Positions 11,675 to 22,264 of a stretch of DNA of 64,000 nt are shown here, piece by piece (the first letter of the stretch is position 1; each line of letters begins with the position of its first letter). The position numbers were made by a program, and so were the translations under genes. The stretch is taken from positions 124,001-188,000 of the forward strand of contig NZ_REFJ01000003.1 of assembly GCF_003688415.1 (NCBI RefSeq), read 5' to 3'. The notes below the pieces were generated by a model, which made no database searches, was not told the DNA's origin, and saw only the letters and a list, made by a program, of their open reading frames with translations. Source of the stretch: Umboniibacter marinipuniceus (GTDB lineage Bacteria; Pseudomonadota; Gammaproteobacteria; Pseudomonadales; DSM-25080).

Positions 11675-14566
11675 ATGAGTAACCCGAGCCTACACGAACT
11701 CGAACACCACGGAGAGTTCATCGAGCGCCACATTGGCGTAAGTGAAGTCCACCAAAAGCAAATGCTCGCCGAGCTAGGTTGCGACTCACTTGAAGACTTG
11801 ATTGCCGACACCGTTCCGGCGGGCATTCGTCGTCAACAGTCAATGGATCTCCCCGAAGCCGTTTCAGAGCGTGATACGCTTGCCTACTTAAAAGATATTG
11901 CTCAGCGTAACCAGATCTTCCAGTCATTCATTGGTATGGGCTACCACGACACCTTAACGCCTAATGTTATCCTCCGGAATGTCTTGGAAAATCCAGGCTG
12001 GTACACGGCATATACGCCTTATCAGCCTGAGATTGCGCAGGGCCGATTAGAAGGTCTCTTGAACTTCCAACAGATGGTCACTGACCTAACCGGCATGGAA
12101 CTCGCAAACGCTTCAATGCTAGATGAAGCAACCGCCGCCGCAGAAGCGATGAGCATGAGCAAGCGCGTCGCCCGTAAGAACAAGTCAAATGTCTATTTTG
12201 TTGATGCGGATGTTCACCCTCAGACCATCGCCGTCATTCAGACCCGTGCGGAACACTTTGGCTTCGAGGTCATCGTGGCTTCTGCCGCCACCGAGCTAGC
12301 GAATACCGATTGTTTTGGGGCCTTAGTGCAGTACCCTACGTCTACGGGTAACATCGAAGACATCAAGCAAATCATTGACGTCGCCCACAGCAAAGACGTA
12401 CTGGTTACCGTAGCGGCTGACATCCTAAGCTTGGTTCTGTTAAAAGCGCCTGGTGATCTTGGCGCAGACATTGTTATTGGCTCGGCACAGCGTTTTGGTG
12501 TACCCATGGGCTTTGGCGGACCACATGCGGCATTCTTCGCTTTCCGCGATGCATACAAACGCGCTTCAGCTGGACGCATTATTGGCGTATCCGTAGATAC
12601 CCGCGGTAAGAAAGCATTCCGAATGGCAATGCAGACACGGGAACAACATATCCGCCGAGAGAAGGCAAATTCAAACATTTGTACATCGCAGGTTCTCCTA
12701 GCGTTAATGGCCGGCTTCTACGCGGTCTATCACGGTCCTAAAGGGCTTAAGCGCATCGCTCAACGCGTCAATCGTATTACTGACCTCTTTGCACTAGCAC
12801 TTGAATCACAGGGTTTCGAGCTTCGTCATAAGAACTGGTTCGATACGCTAACAGTTGAGACCAAAGAGAAAACGACTGATGTGATTCAACGGGCGCTTGA
12901 AGCCGAGATGAACGTCCGAGTGCTAGATGGTGCTGTAGGCCTGTCATTCCACGAAAAGACGACTTTGGCTGACCTAGATGTACTAATCAGCGCGTTTACC
13001 GGTGAAGATACCGATATCGACTGGACTGAACTTGATGCGCAGTTAATGGCGCAGGGTAGCCTAGGCATTCAGAGTTCAATGCTTCGGGACGATGAAATTC
13101 TGAGCCACGATGTTTTCAATCTTTATCATTCTGAAACCGAGATGCTGCGCTATTTAGCCCGTCTAGAGAAACGTGACATCGCGCTTAATCATTCTATGAT
13201 CGCGCTCGGTTCATGCACCATGAAGCTAAACGCAACGGTAGAAATGATCCCCGTCACTTGGCCTGAATTCGGCGCATTGCACCCCTTCGCGCCCATTGAG
13301 CAAGCTGAGGGCTACCTAAAGCTGTTTGAAGAGCTGGAAAAGATGCTCTGTGAAGCAACCGGATATGACAATGTCAGTCTGCAACCTAATGCGGGGTCTC
13401 AGGGTGAATATGCGGGTTTGATCGCGATCAAAAAATATCACGAGTCACGTGGTGATCATCACCGCGACGTCTGCTTGATTCCTGCCTCGGCGCACGGAAC
13501 GAACCCAGCCTCAGCGCAGATGGTCAGCATGCGTGTTGTGGTGGTTGCCTGTGATGAAAAAGGTAACGTGGATATGGCGGACCTCCAAGCTAAAGTTGAG
13601 CAACACAGCGAGAATCTTGCTGCTATCATGGTGACCTACCCATCAACCCACGGTGTATTTGAAGAATCAATTACCGAGTTGTGTGATCTTATCCACGAGC
13701 ACGGTGGGCAGGTTTATGTCGATGGCGCCAACATGAACGCCTTGGTAGGCGTTGCTGCGCCGGGTCATTTCGGTGGTGATGTCTCACACCTCAACCTCCA
13801 CAAGACTTTCTGTATTCCTCACGGCGGTGGTGGCCCAGGTATGGGACCCATTGGTGTTAAATCTCACTTAGCTCCTTTCTTGGCCGCTCACCCTGTTCAA
13901 CAGGTTGAAGGGACAGCCATGGAGAATGGCGTAATCTCAGCGGCGCCTTGGGGTTCGGCCAGCATTCTTCCCATTTCATGGGCATACATTAAGCTGATGG
14001 GTGCTGAGGGGCTAAAGGCCGCTACTGAGACGGCTATTTTGAGCGCCAACTACTTGGCCAAGCATTTAGCGCCGCACTTCCCGGTGCTCTACACGGGGAC
14101 GAGTGGCCGTGTGGCCCACGAATGTCTCATCGATATTCGTCCGCTTAAAGAAGCGACAGGCGTCAGCGAAGAAGATATCGCCAAGCGTCTTATGGATTTT
14201 GGCTTCCACTCGCCAACCATGAGCTTCCCTGTAGCCGGCACGCTGATGATTGAACCTACCGAGTCTGAATCGAAGAGCGAGCTTGATAATTTCATTACCG
14301 CCATGGCAACCATCCGCGCGGAAGCTGACGCGGTAGGTCGCGGTGAGTATCCGGCGGATAACAATCCACTGTGTAATGCGCCCCATACCCAGGCTGATAT
14401 CCTAGGTGATTGGGATCGTCCTTATTCACGCGAAAAGGCGACCTACCCGGCTGATTTCGTGAAGGCAGGTAAAGCATGGCCTACGGCTAACCGTATTGAT
14501 AATGTCTTTGGTGATCGTAATCTGATCTGTTCATGCCCTCCGCTTGAGCACTACCTCGAAGACTAA
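11675..14566 (+). CDS. gcvP: Glycine dehydrogenase (decarboxylating), P-protein
   Basis: The P-protein of the glycine cleavage system decarboxylates glycine with pyridoxal phosphate and passes the aminomethyl group to the lipoyl arm of GcvH. The fused form of 963 residues is full length, with two PLP-fold halves. The PLP lysine is Lys710 in [16 protein letters not shown]. GcvH and GcvT are not in the window. GcvH needs lipoate, which lipB and lipA further right would supply. An XRE-cupin gene is divergent upstream and a strong terminator follows. I see no glycine-riboswitch pattern in the leader. Confidence 0.97.
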   Translation: MSNPSLHELEHHGEFIERHIGVSEVHQKQMLAELGCDSLEDLIADTVPAGIRRQQSMDLPEAVSERDTLAYLKDIAQRNQIFQSFIGMGYHDTLTPNVILRNVLENPGWYTAYTPYQPEIAQGRLEGLLNFQQMVTDLTGMELANASMLDEATAAAEAMSMSKRVARKNKSNVYFVDADVHPQTIAVIQTRAEHFGFEVIVASAATELANTDCFGALVQYPTSTGNIEDIKQIIDVAHSKDVLVTVAADILSLVLLKAPGDLGADIVIGSAQRFGVPMGFGGPHAAFFAFRDAYKRASAGRIIGVSVDTRGKKAFRMAMQTREQHIRREKANSNICTSQVLLALMAGFYAVYHGPKGLKRIAQRVNRITDLFALALESQGFELRHKNWFDTLTVETKEKTTDVIQRALEAEMNVRVLDGAVGLSFHEKTTLADLDVLISAFTGEDTDIDWTELDAQLMAQGSLGIQSSMLRDDEILSHDVFNLYHSETEMLRYLARLEKRDIALNHSMIALGSCTMKLNATVEMIPVTWPEFGALHPFAPIEQAEGYLKLFEELEKMLCEATGYDNVSLQPNAGSQGEYAGLIAIKKYHESRGDHHRDVCLIPASAHGTNPASAQMVSMRVVVVACDEKGNVDMADLQAKVEQHSENLAAIMVTYPSTHGVFEESITELCDLIHEHGGQVYVDGANMNALVGVAAPGHFGGDVSHLNLHKTFCIPHGGGGPGMGPIGVKSHLAPFLAAHPVQQVEGTAMENGVISAAPWGSASILPISWAYIKLMGAEGLKAATETAILSANYLAKHLAPHFPVLYTGTSGRVAHECLIDIRPLKEATGVSEEDIAKRLMDFGFHSPTMSFPVAGTLMIEPTESESKSELDNFITAMATIRAEADAVGRGEYPADNNPLCNAPHTQADILGDWDRPYSREKATYPADFVKAGKAWPTANRIDNVFGDRNLICSCPPLEHYLED

Positions 14567-14596
14567 ATCAGCGTCTAGCATATTACCAAAACTGAG

Positions 14597-14625
14597 AAGA
14601 GCGCCAAACGGCGCTCTTTTTTTTT
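14597..14625 (+). terminator. Rho-independent terminator of gcvP
   Basis: The 9-bp stem AAGAGCGCC/GGCGCTCTT has an AAAC loop and is followed by a run of T residues, beginning 31 bases after the gcvP stop. Confidence 0.93.
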
Positions 14626-14678
14626 CGCCTCAATTCAGTCTACACTTGAGTCTGGCATTATTGAGGGAGAGAAAAGCT

Positions 14679-15080
14679 ATGAAACGGATACTCATTCTTA
14701 TCGCAACGCTAGTGCTCGTTGCCTGTATTCCAGCAAAAAGCATTGTCTTTGACCAATATGGAGAATGGCAGGTTATCGCTATCAACGGTAACAGCTGGCA
14801 AGGATCTCACCCGCCAACGATTACTTTTTCTGGCAACTCCATTAGCGGCTCGGGCGGCTGTAATCGTTACCAGGCCACCTTAGAATCCTACGGTTCTACC
14901 TTCGAGGTTGGCCCCACTGCATCAACAAAGATGGCCTGTCCCGGTAATGCCGATGCACTTGAAAATAGTTTCTTCGGCGTCCTCGCAATGGTCAACGAGG
15001 CACGAATGGATGGCGAACGCCTAATTCTCGAAAACACCCGTGAAAAGGTGTCGATGGTGCTTGTCTCCACATCGCAGTGA
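14679..15080 (+). CDS. META/HslJ-domain lipoprotein
   Basis: This small envelope lipoprotein of 133 residues belongs to the META (HslJ) family. The signal ends in VLVACIPAK, so the lipid is expected on Cys16. The family pattern is clear in WQVIAINGNSW, PTITFSGNSISGSGGCNRYQA and STKMACPG. HslJ-like proteins are linked to heat or novobiocin tolerance in E. coli, but their molecular role is not known. The open frame extends upstream into the gcvP terminator. The ATG at 14679, with GAGGGAGAG before it, is the sensible start because it places the signal peptide at the N-terminus. Confidence 0.88.
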   Translation: MKRILILIATLVLVACIPAKSIVFDQYGEWQVIAINGNSWQGSHPPTITFSGNSISGSGGCNRYQATLESYGSTFEVGPTASTKMACPGNADALENSFFGVLAMVNEARMDGERLILENTREKVSMVLVSTSQ

Positions 15081-15177
15081 CGCGTTCTGCCAGTGCAATA
15101 GCATAAAGCTAGCGAGTGCTCGCATAGGGTCTTTAGAAGTACCTACAGAGGCCTTGTGGCTCAATGTCTCCTCAATT

Positions 15178-18100
15178 TCACGGATCGTCGGTTTCTAAGG
15201 TGTAATAGGCATCAATACCCTGATCCTCGCCCATTGATGCTTCCAGGCTGATATTGTTGTTAACCCGATAGCGAACTAAGAATTCGGTATTGTCATCGTT
15301 AGAATGGGTACTCTGCTGACCGGCTGAGTCCAAGTAGTAATTAAAACCAACCCAGAAGTCGGCATTGAGCTGCCTGCCAATAGAGGCCTTGGTGGGTGAA
15401 ATAGTGAAGGTTGCCTCACCTAAGATATCGTTCACCCGCGTCCCGGCGCCAATTAGCTCTGTAGCCTGCATAAACGCAAGCTGGGCGGCGGTATCATCGC
15501 TGGGCGGGGTTTCGAAAACGAGATAGCTCAAACGCTCAGTATCACTCATATAAGGCTGCGAATAGAGTTCAACCGTAGGATCTAGCGAGGTACCCTTAAC
15601 TTCAACACCTACCACCACATCATCAACTTTCTTCTCCACCACAATATCAATGGTCGGGTTATCGATAGCGCCGCCAGAAAAACTGATTCGCCCCGATTTA
15701 ATAGGCATACGAGAACTATAAACCTGATACTCTCCGGCACTAATATTGATCGTCCCGAAGGCCCGAAGACTACTATCAAATGGCTTTTTTAGCGCCAAAT
15801 TGCCACCTACATCACTGAAAAAGTCCTCACTGGTTACGCGAAACCCGGGCCTAATATTCAAATTAAAGTCCAGCGCTAATCTCTCAGGCAAGAGTGAATC
15901 GTTGTCGTCGGCTAGTTGTTCATCTACGTAGACAACATCGCTCGAGTTACTCACTACCTCGGGCGCATCATCAAGATGGTAATTTCCATCAATAATGTCG
16001 ATGTCACCGGTCATCGTTAAATTTCCCTGCTCCGACACCAATTGAAGGCTTGGGCTAGCCAATACCGACAACTTTGTCGATTGCGCCAAGCGCAGTTCTT
16101 CGCCCGTTAACTGCAGAGACAGATCGCCGGTCTCTACATCTAAGTCGCCACGCCAACGAATATCACCGCCCATATTAGCGCTACCGTCAACGCTAATTTG
16201 CCAATTCGGTGTTAACGCTACCCGAGTATTAAATTGCTCTAAGCGCGTACCATATTCGTTTAACGCTAGACTGCCCTCCTGAATAGCGGCGATAGCCGTC
16301 ACTGACGGAGCGCTCAGCGGTCCTTCAGCACTGGCTTGAAGAGAGAGTTTGCCGGCCAGCTCTTCTACCCCTACAAGAGTATCATCAAGCCAATCGAACT
16401 CTGATAGATTGGCCGCGAGTTGAGCCTCTATTTGCGGGTCCGCTAAAGGACTAACAATCTGAGCATCCAAACTGAAGTCGCCGTTTTCGCCGAGCAAGCT
16501 GTCGCCACGAACACTTATAATGTCTCCCGTTAGCTGAGCACTTATCTGGGCATCACGAATAGGAGCTTGCATCAATAAGCCACCACGAGAAACTAAGGTT
16601 AACGAGTCACCCGATAGCGATGCCTCGCCAAAGAACTCAGAACCTGATGGGTTAAATTGATAGCGAATATCGGTCGCAATAAGATTATCAGCGTTACTGA
16701 GAAAGGGAAGAAACGGGCTCGCCCAAGCTATCGGAACACTCGCTACCTCGAGCTCTGCTGACTGAAGTTCTCGCGCTTGAATATCAATACCGGCACAAAA
16801 CTTCGCATCGCCAGGGGCAAGCAGACAAAAGGGGCTAACCATAAGATCTTGGTTGGACGCTGAGATCAAAAAGGGTTCATTTAATCGCCACTCTCGCAGG
16901 GCGTGAATCGCAATTTGGCCGATACGCCCTTGCCAACTGAATGGTTCAAAGCTTCCTGAGCCAGATACGTCCATGCCATGGAGCTGAGGACTTACCTCAC
17001 CATGACTTATGGTAAATTGATGCGCGGCTAAGCTCCCATACACGGCAATATTCACCGCGTTCACATCAATATGCATAGCTTCAAATTTATCGGCCGTGAC
17101 GTTTAAACTTAACGCCTCAGCCTCATCATTTAACGCCACCGATGCTTGTACCGATGCATTCGTTAATGAAAGCTGATCGCTATAGCCCAAGTACTGAGTT
17201 TGTGAACTCAGGACGATAGCCATTTCCGCAAGCTCATTGCCGAACTGAAGCTGGGCTGAACCCTGAATATCGCCACTTAACTCGGGAATTAGCCAATCGC
17301 CGAGTTCGACCACCGCAAAATCAAATTCGAGATTTTCATTGGTGCAGGCACTACCATCAGCCGTTAAGAAGCTCTCATTTGATGAAACAGATAGGCCGCT
17401 AACTGCCAAGCAGCTGTTTCCATAATGGACGTCGCCACTTCCGGTGATTGGCATCTGCCGAAAACTACCACCTAAGTGCTGGACAGCAAGGTGGGCCGCT
17501 AAACTGTCCGCCGTTGTCGCTTGAAGCTTAGCTCGCCCACTTATGGCACTCTGTAGTGCTGGGTCAATAAGTGCTAAGTTAAAGCCCTGCAAGACTAAGT
17601 CAACGTCAATATCCTGTCTTTCGCCCCAATTTGCTCTCCCGTCGACGGTTAATTCGCCGAACTCACCCACTAGCGCCAAATCATTGATGGTTAGTTCGCT
17701 CTCTACCGTGTGGATATCAACACTAGCATGCGCTGAGCCAACCTCCACAACACTAACATCACCACCGCCAAGGACGGTAAAGTCGCTTAAATCACCCTTT
17801 AAGGTTATGGCGCCACGATGAAATTGGTACTGAGGCGATACGAGTGGCCAAGCTAAGCCCTGCCAACCGATATTCAGGTCCGCGGCAAACTCTACAAGTG
17901 CCAATTCGCCGGTCGCCGTGATTTTCGATACTGACTGGCTATTAGCGGGGATCAAACTGAAACTGTCTAGCCACAATCGCTGAAAATTAGTGCGGAGATC
18001 GGTGCTGAGGTGGCCGCTAAATTGATGTTCTGGAAGCTCGAAATCTGCCGCAATCGCAGTCTCGATGCCAGCATCGTAAGTACCATCAACCTCCAAGCGC

Positions 18101-18933
18101 GTCACCGTTAACTGTTCAAATTCCTCTGGCAGCTTAACGAACGACTGATCAGCCACCGGACCTAGCTTCATTTGCACGCTAATTGGCAACTTTCCAAGTG
18201 CTTTCCACTGCGGTAAGTCAACCAGCGCTTCACCCTCAAGCCAACCTTGGCTAGTGATTGTAATCCGAGGTGCCACAACCGAGTCAGTGATCTCAACGTG
18301 CGCGACAGTGACCGGTGAAGTTTGTGTTATAGCCGTCTCCACTGCTACATCGATGGGATAGCTTTCCGCTAAAAGCAATGAGCCCGAAGCATTAATGCGT
18401 TGCTCGTATAAAGCGGTCTGCAGCGAGCTAATCTCAATTCTTGAGCCGCTAATCTCCGCCGAGCTAGACACTTCTAAATCAACTAAAATTGGTTGGTCGA
18501 ATACCGTAAGGTCAAAATCTGCTAGTGCTAGCTCAACCACTACAATCCTTAGGGGGATATAAACGACGGGCAGCCCGCCAGAGCCCGTCGACTTATCTGT
18601 ATTCTCGGGTCGTTCAGAAATCGTGATCCGCAAAGCGTCGAGGTACACATCACTGAGCTGTAGCGCCAATTCTGGGCCAATCGCAGTGTGAAGCGATAAA
18701 TCGCTGAATTGAATTCGCTCATAGCCGGTATCAATAACCAACTGATCCAAGCGAAAATCCCCCAACAACGCGCCTTCAAACCCCGCAGCGACAACCACGC
18801 CACCAGTCCATTCTTCCAGTGATGAGAACAGCCAGCTCCCTACGCGCTCGGATTTAGCAACAACGGCCACCGTGGCCATAAGCGCTATGCATAGCAACAA
18901 AATAACGAGCAATAAGCGTCTCAACATAATCAT
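15178..18933 (-). CDS. tamB: Translocation and assembly module protein TamB
   Basis: TamB is anchored in the inner membrane by one N-terminal helix (about residues 3-25) and spans the periplasm as a long beta-rich groove. It partners TamA and takes part in outer-membrane protein insertion or phospholipid transport. The 1251-residue chain matches the family. The C-terminal DUF490 domain includes LNIRPGFRVTSEDFFSDVGG and the ending region FWVGFNYYLDS. The start overlaps the tamA stop by four bases. A second in-frame ATG two codons later would make little difference. Confidence 0.94.
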   Translation of the reverse strand: MIMLRRLLLVILLLCIALMATVAVVAKSERVGSWLFSSLEEWTGGVVVAAGFEGALLGDFRLDQLVIDTGYERIQFSDLSLHTAIGPELALQLSDVYLDALRITISERPENTDKSTGSGGLPVVYIPLRIVVVELALADFDLTVFDQPILVDLEVSSSAEISGSRIEISSLQTALYEQRINASGSLLLAESYPIDVAVETAITQTSPVTVAHVEITDSVVAPRITITSQGWLEGEALVDLPQWKALGKLPISVQMKLGPVADQSFVKLPEEFEQLTVTRLEVDGTYDAGIETAIAADFELPEHQFSGHLSTDLRTNFQRLWLDSFSLIPANSQSVSKITATGELALVEFAADLNIGWQGLAWPLVSPQYQFHRGAITLKGDLSDFTVLGGGDVSVVEVGSAHASVDIHTVESELTINDLALVGEFGELTVDGRANWGERQDIDVDLVLQGFNLALIDPALQSAISGRAKLQATTADSLAAHLAVQHLGGSFRQMPITGSGDVHYGNSCLAVSGLSVSSNESFLTADGSACTNENLEFDFAVVELGDWLIPELSGDIQGSAQLQFGNELAEMAIVLSSQTQYLGYSDQLSLTNASVQASVALNDEAEALSLNVTADKFEAMHIDVNAVNIAVYGSLAAHQFTISHGEVSPQLHGMDVSGSGSFEPFSWQGRIGQIAIHALREWRLNEPFLISASNQDLMVSPFCLLAPGDAKFCAGIDIQARELQSAELEVASVPIAWASPFLPFLSNADNLIATDIRYQFNPSGSEFFGEASLSGDSLTLVSRGGLLMQAPIRDAQISAQLTGDIISVRGDSLLGENGDFSLDAQIVSPLADPQIEAQLAANLSEFDWLDDTLVGVEELAGKLSLQASAEGPLSAPSVTAIAAIQEGSLALNEYGTRLEQFNTRVALTPNWQISVDGSANMGGDIRWRGDLDVETGDLSLQLTGEELRLAQSTKLSVLASPSLQLVSEQGNLTMTGDIDIIDGNYHLDDAPEVVSNSSDVVYVDEQLADDNDSLLPERLALDFNLNIRPGFRVTSEDFFSDVGGNLALKKPFDSSLRAFGTINISAGEYQVYSSRMPIKSGRISFSGGAIDNPTIDIVVEKKVDDVVVGVEVKGTSLDPTVELYSQPYMSDTERLSYLVFETPPSDDTAAQLAFMQATELIGAGTRVNDILGEATFTISPTKASIGRQLNADFWVGFNYYLDSAGQQSTHSNDDNTEFLVRYRVNNNISLEASMGEDQGIDAYYTLETDDP

Positions 18934-20729
18934 AGGTTGGCCCTAATGATGATATGGAGTTTTGCTGTTTCCCCCGCGTCTACGGGAGCCGCATAGTCAA
19001 TGCGGATAGGTCCAACTGGCGAGTACCAGTGAAAGCCAACGCCTATCGATTGATTGAGGTCGAAATCTCGATCAAAGAATGCGTCACCGGTATCGGTAAA
19101 GACCGCTAGCGCTACGTCTGGCCACATGAAATACTCGTACTCAGCGGTAAACCCGAGTTCCGAAGCCCCACCCGTTAAATAGCCATTCTGGTTTGGGCCT
19201 AACTCTCGATAATTATAACCTCGAACCGTGGTATCACCGCCCTGATAGAAGCGGAAATTGGCAGGAAGTTTGGTTTCATCATTGACTAAGTTAGTACCTA
19301 ACCACCCTCTTAACGTAAGTTGGTGCCTGGGTGTAAATTGCTGGGTATAGACGGCATTACTACTGAAGTAGAGAATATCCGTATCACTCCCCAATAACTC
19401 TGTAGCGGCGCGCATTCGAGCACTAAAACTGAAACCTTGACTAGGCCGAAACAAGTCATCACTTTTAAGATAACGTAGCTCTACTCCCGGAAAAACCATC
19501 GCCGTGTTCAAGGTATCACTAACATCTTCCGTCACTAACAGCGATTCCTTCTGGCCTTGAAGGTAATAATCGAAGGTCCAATTTCCGCGCTGCCTAACCC
19601 AACCAACTTGAGCAAAAAATCGTTCAATATCAATGATCAGCTTGGCTGGGTGAACGGTATTGCCATAGTTCTCTCGTTCGTCGTCCGCCACGTAGCCAAC
19701 ACGATAATATTGATTCTCGCGCGCTGGATCTGTACCGGGAATTCGATAGGTCAGACTAGCGGATTGTTCATCCTCCGCCCACCGCGAATCAAATTCGGCA
19801 GAATGCCCCTGAGGATTCAACCATCGTCGCGTCCAATTGAAGCTACCGCGTGGGCCAGTATCGGTAGAGTAGCCGACACCAAAATTGAAGGCATTTTGCT
19901 TAGCCCGCTGCATGCTAATGCTGACGGGAACCGTGTGAGTTTCTCGATTAGGCTCAGCTTGAATATCGACGACTGAAAAGAAACCACTTGCATAGAGATC
20001 CGACTGTAATTGCGCGATATCGTTAATATCGTATTGATCACCTGGGTTTAGTTTGATGTATCGGTCAATCAACGCATTGCTCATGTGCGGTTGTTGGTAA
20101 CTCACATCACCCAGCTCATAACGAACGCCTGTTACCAGTTCTAAATCAATATCTGCCGTGGCCTGTTCACGATCAATGGCAATTCGAGCCTGCTGATAGC
20201 GAGCGTCAAAATAGCCCAGTGAGGAGGTTAGACTCAGTGCTCTGCGCTTAGCTCGACTGTAATCTGGCTGCACTAGGCGTTCGCCGTTCTGGAGCGGAAA
20301 TTCCGCTAGCCATTCCTGCAGTTGAGGGTTATCAACGCCAGGCCCCAGAATCTGAACATTACGGTTATTAATGATAATAGGGATACCCACCTCAACCTGA
20401 TAACTCAGACGCAGCGTTTCATCACAGAACCAATCTGAGGTAATAGCGGGCGAATAGTAGCCAAAGGGCTCTAGAGACTGCTCAATCAATTCAGCCCCGT
20501 CGCTAATTGCGAACTCGAAGCGGACGCGGTTTAGATTGGCGCCAACCAGCTGCAGCTGGGAAGTCAAAATGGCTCGCGCGTTGGCTTCTAGCTCTCCGCT
20601 TAGCCCTGTTAGTTCAATAGTCGAAGCAAATTCGTCGGGCAGAGGACAAAGCGAGTCTTGCTGAGCGAATGATGGCCATGATGCCGCCATAGTCGCTAGC
20701 GCAAGATAACAAGCTCTGCTTGAAAACAC
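18930..20729 (-). CDS. tamA: Translocation and assembly module protein TamA (Omp85 family)
   Basis: TamA is an outer-membrane Omp85 barrel of the BamA family. The 599-residue product has a signal peptide ending near PSFAQQD, about three POTRA domains (roughly 30-270) and a 16-stranded barrel. The barrel contains the family motif VRGYNYRELGP and ends GPIRIDYAAPVD...HIIIRANL. The start is a GTG at 20729 with only a weak GGGG upstream. A start further in would lose the signal peptide, so GTG is kept. tamB follows with an ATGA overlap. The gene is divergent from selO, 74 bp apart. Confidence 0.94.
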   Translation of the reverse strand: MFSSRACYLALATMAASWPSFAQQDSLCPLPDEFASTIELTGLSGELEANARAILTSQLQLVGANLNRVRFEFAISDGAELIEQSLEPFGYYSPAITSDWFCDETLRLSYQVEVGIPIIINNRNVQILGPGVDNPQLQEWLAEFPLQNGERLVQPDYSRAKRRALSLTSSLGYFDARYQQARIAIDREQATADIDLELVTGVRYELGDVSYQQPHMSNALIDRYIKLNPGDQYDINDIAQLQSDLYASGFFSVVDIQAEPNRETHTVPVSISMQRAKQNAFNFGVGYSTDTGPRGSFNWTRRWLNPQGHSAEFDSRWAEDEQSASLTYRIPGTDPARENQYYRVGYVADDERENYGNTVHPAKLIIDIERFFAQVGWVRQRGNWTFDYYLQGQKESLLVTEDVSDTLNTAMVFPGVELRYLKSDDLFRPSQGFSFSARMRAATELLGSDTDILYFSSNAVYTQQFTPRHQLTLRGWLGTNLVNDETKLPANFRFYQGGDTTVRGYNYRELGPNQNGYLTGGASELGFTAEYEYFMWPDVALAVFTDTGDAFFDRDFDLNQSIGVGFHWYSPVGPIRIDYAAPVDAGETAKLHIIIRANL

Positions 20730-20803
20730 GTGATATTATCCCCTATGAGCTCGACAATCTCTCGAGATGATTTTAGTTAACTATCTGCTATTCAGGACGA
20801 AAT

Positions 20804-22258
20804 GTGTCATCACTAATCACGTCATCACTTCGCTTTACTCATCGTTATGCAAGTTTGGGCAACGCTTACTCTGCCCCTGTCAGGCCGCAAGCTGTTGAAC
20901 GATCCGAACTCGTTGACATGAACCATAATGAGCTTAACACGATCGCGCTGACCGACGATACTCAAGTCCGTACCGCCATTGCAAAAATTTTAGCCTGTGA
21001 ATGGCCTGAGAGCGAGCGACCACCGGTTGCAATGAATTATTCCGGCCATCAATTTGGTCACTATAACCCACAGCTGGGTGACGGCCGGGGTCTATTATTA
21101 GGCGAGATAGAAACGGCACAGGGCCTAATTGATGTTCACCTGAAAGGTGCTGGAACCACACCCTTTTCCCGCGGTGGTGATGGCAGAGCGGTCATTCGCT
21201 CCACCATCCGTGAGTACCTCGCAAGTATCGCCATGCGTGGCTTGGGAATTCCTACCACAGGTGCTTTAGCCATGGCCGTTAATCAAACCCCCGTCTATCG
21301 AGAGACGCAGGAGCGTGGTGCCACACTACTTCGTACCGCCACCACTCATATCCGCTTTGGTCACTTTGAAGGACTCTACTATCGCCAACAGCATGAGGAC
21401 TTAAGACGTTTGGCCGATTACTGCATTGCGCAGCGGTATAACCATACTGATATCGCCGCGGGCGACTATTCACATTGGTTTGAGGTGATTGTGTCACAAA
21501 CGGCAAGCATGGTCGCTAAGTGGCAGTCAGTCGGTTTTTGTCATGGTGTTATGAATACCGACAACTTCTCCATCGCTGGCGAAACCCTGGATTATGGTCC
21601 CTTTGCTTTTCTTGATAACTTTGACCCCCAATTTGTCTGCAATCACTCGGACCATACTGGTCGGTATGCCTTTGACCAACAACCTCAGATTGCGAGATGG
21701 AATCTTGCGGCCTTAGCTCAAGCCCTAAGTGGCCTGATTGATCATCAAAAGTTGATCGCGACTGTGCAGCGTTTCGATGGCTTATTCGAGCACGCCTATC
21801 AGAACGAAATGAGTATCAAGTTGGGCCTAGAATTGGTTGAGCCAACGCTGGCAAGGTCGCTGATTGAAGGCTGGTTAGCGCTGTTAGCGCAGTGTAACGT
21901 TGATTATAGCCTGGCACATCGTGCCCTCGCCGATGCGCTTGATGCGGAGCAGCAATTTCTCAACTTTTTCAGCCACCACCAGCTGGCTCGCGCGTGGCTT
22001 CACGAATATCAATGGAGCCTTAGCCACACCAATCCGGCGAAGCATCGTGGCACTATTAATGGTCGTAATCCACTCTACATTTTGCGAAATTACCTTGCGC
22101 AAGGAGCCATCACCGCCGCAGAAAGTGGTGACTTTAGTCGCCTTAAAGCCTTAAAAGCGTGTCTCGCTAAACCATACCAACCTATCGACGGCTTTGAGGC
22201 CTTTGCTGGGCCTTCCCCTGGTTGGGCGAAATCAATTTGTATCAGTTGTTCGAGCTAA
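20804..22258 (+). CDS. selO: Protein adenylyltransferase SelO (YdiU family)
   Basis: SelO is a pseudokinase-fold enzyme that transfers AMP from ATP to Ser, Thr or Tyr of proteins and is linked to redox stress. The 484-residue product has the family stretches NYSGHQFGHYNPQLGDGRG, HLKGAGTTPFSRGGDGRA, the catalytic-loop NTDN (residues 251-254) and the metal-binding DYGP beginning at Asp263. It ends in SCSS with cysteines at 479 and 482. Eukaryotic SelO has selenocysteine at this end, but here it is plain Cys. The start is GTG with GGACGA before it. The patatin-like gene begins six bases after the stop. Confidence 0.94.
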   Translation: MSSLITSSLRFTHRYASLGNAYSAPVRPQAVERSELVDMNHNELNTIALTDDTQVRTAIAKILACEWPESERPPVAMNYSGHQFGHYNPQLGDGRGLLLGEIETAQGLIDVHLKGAGTTPFSRGGDGRAVIRSTIREYLASIAMRGLGIPTTGALAMAVNQTPVYRETQERGATLLRTATTHIRFGHFEGLYYRQQHEDLRRLADYCIAQRYNHTDIAAGDYSHWFEVIVSQTASMVAKWQSVGFCHGVMNTDNFSIAGETLDYGPFAFLDNFDPQFVCNHSDHTGRYAFDQQPQIARWNLAALAQALSGLIDHQKLIATVQRFDGLFEHAYQNEMSIKLGLELVEPTLARSLIEGWLALLAQCNVDYSLAHRALADALDAEQQFLNFFSHHQLARAWLHEYQWSLSHTNPAKHRGTINGRNPLYILRNYLAQGAITAAESGDFSRLKALKACLAKPYQPIDGFEAFAGPSPGWAKSICISCSS

Positions 22259-22264
22259 TCACCC

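Noticed and set aside
22190-22258. Selenocysteine at the SelO C-terminus
   Set aside because: The terminal residues are encoded by ordinary Cys and Ser codons, and there is no in-frame TGA.
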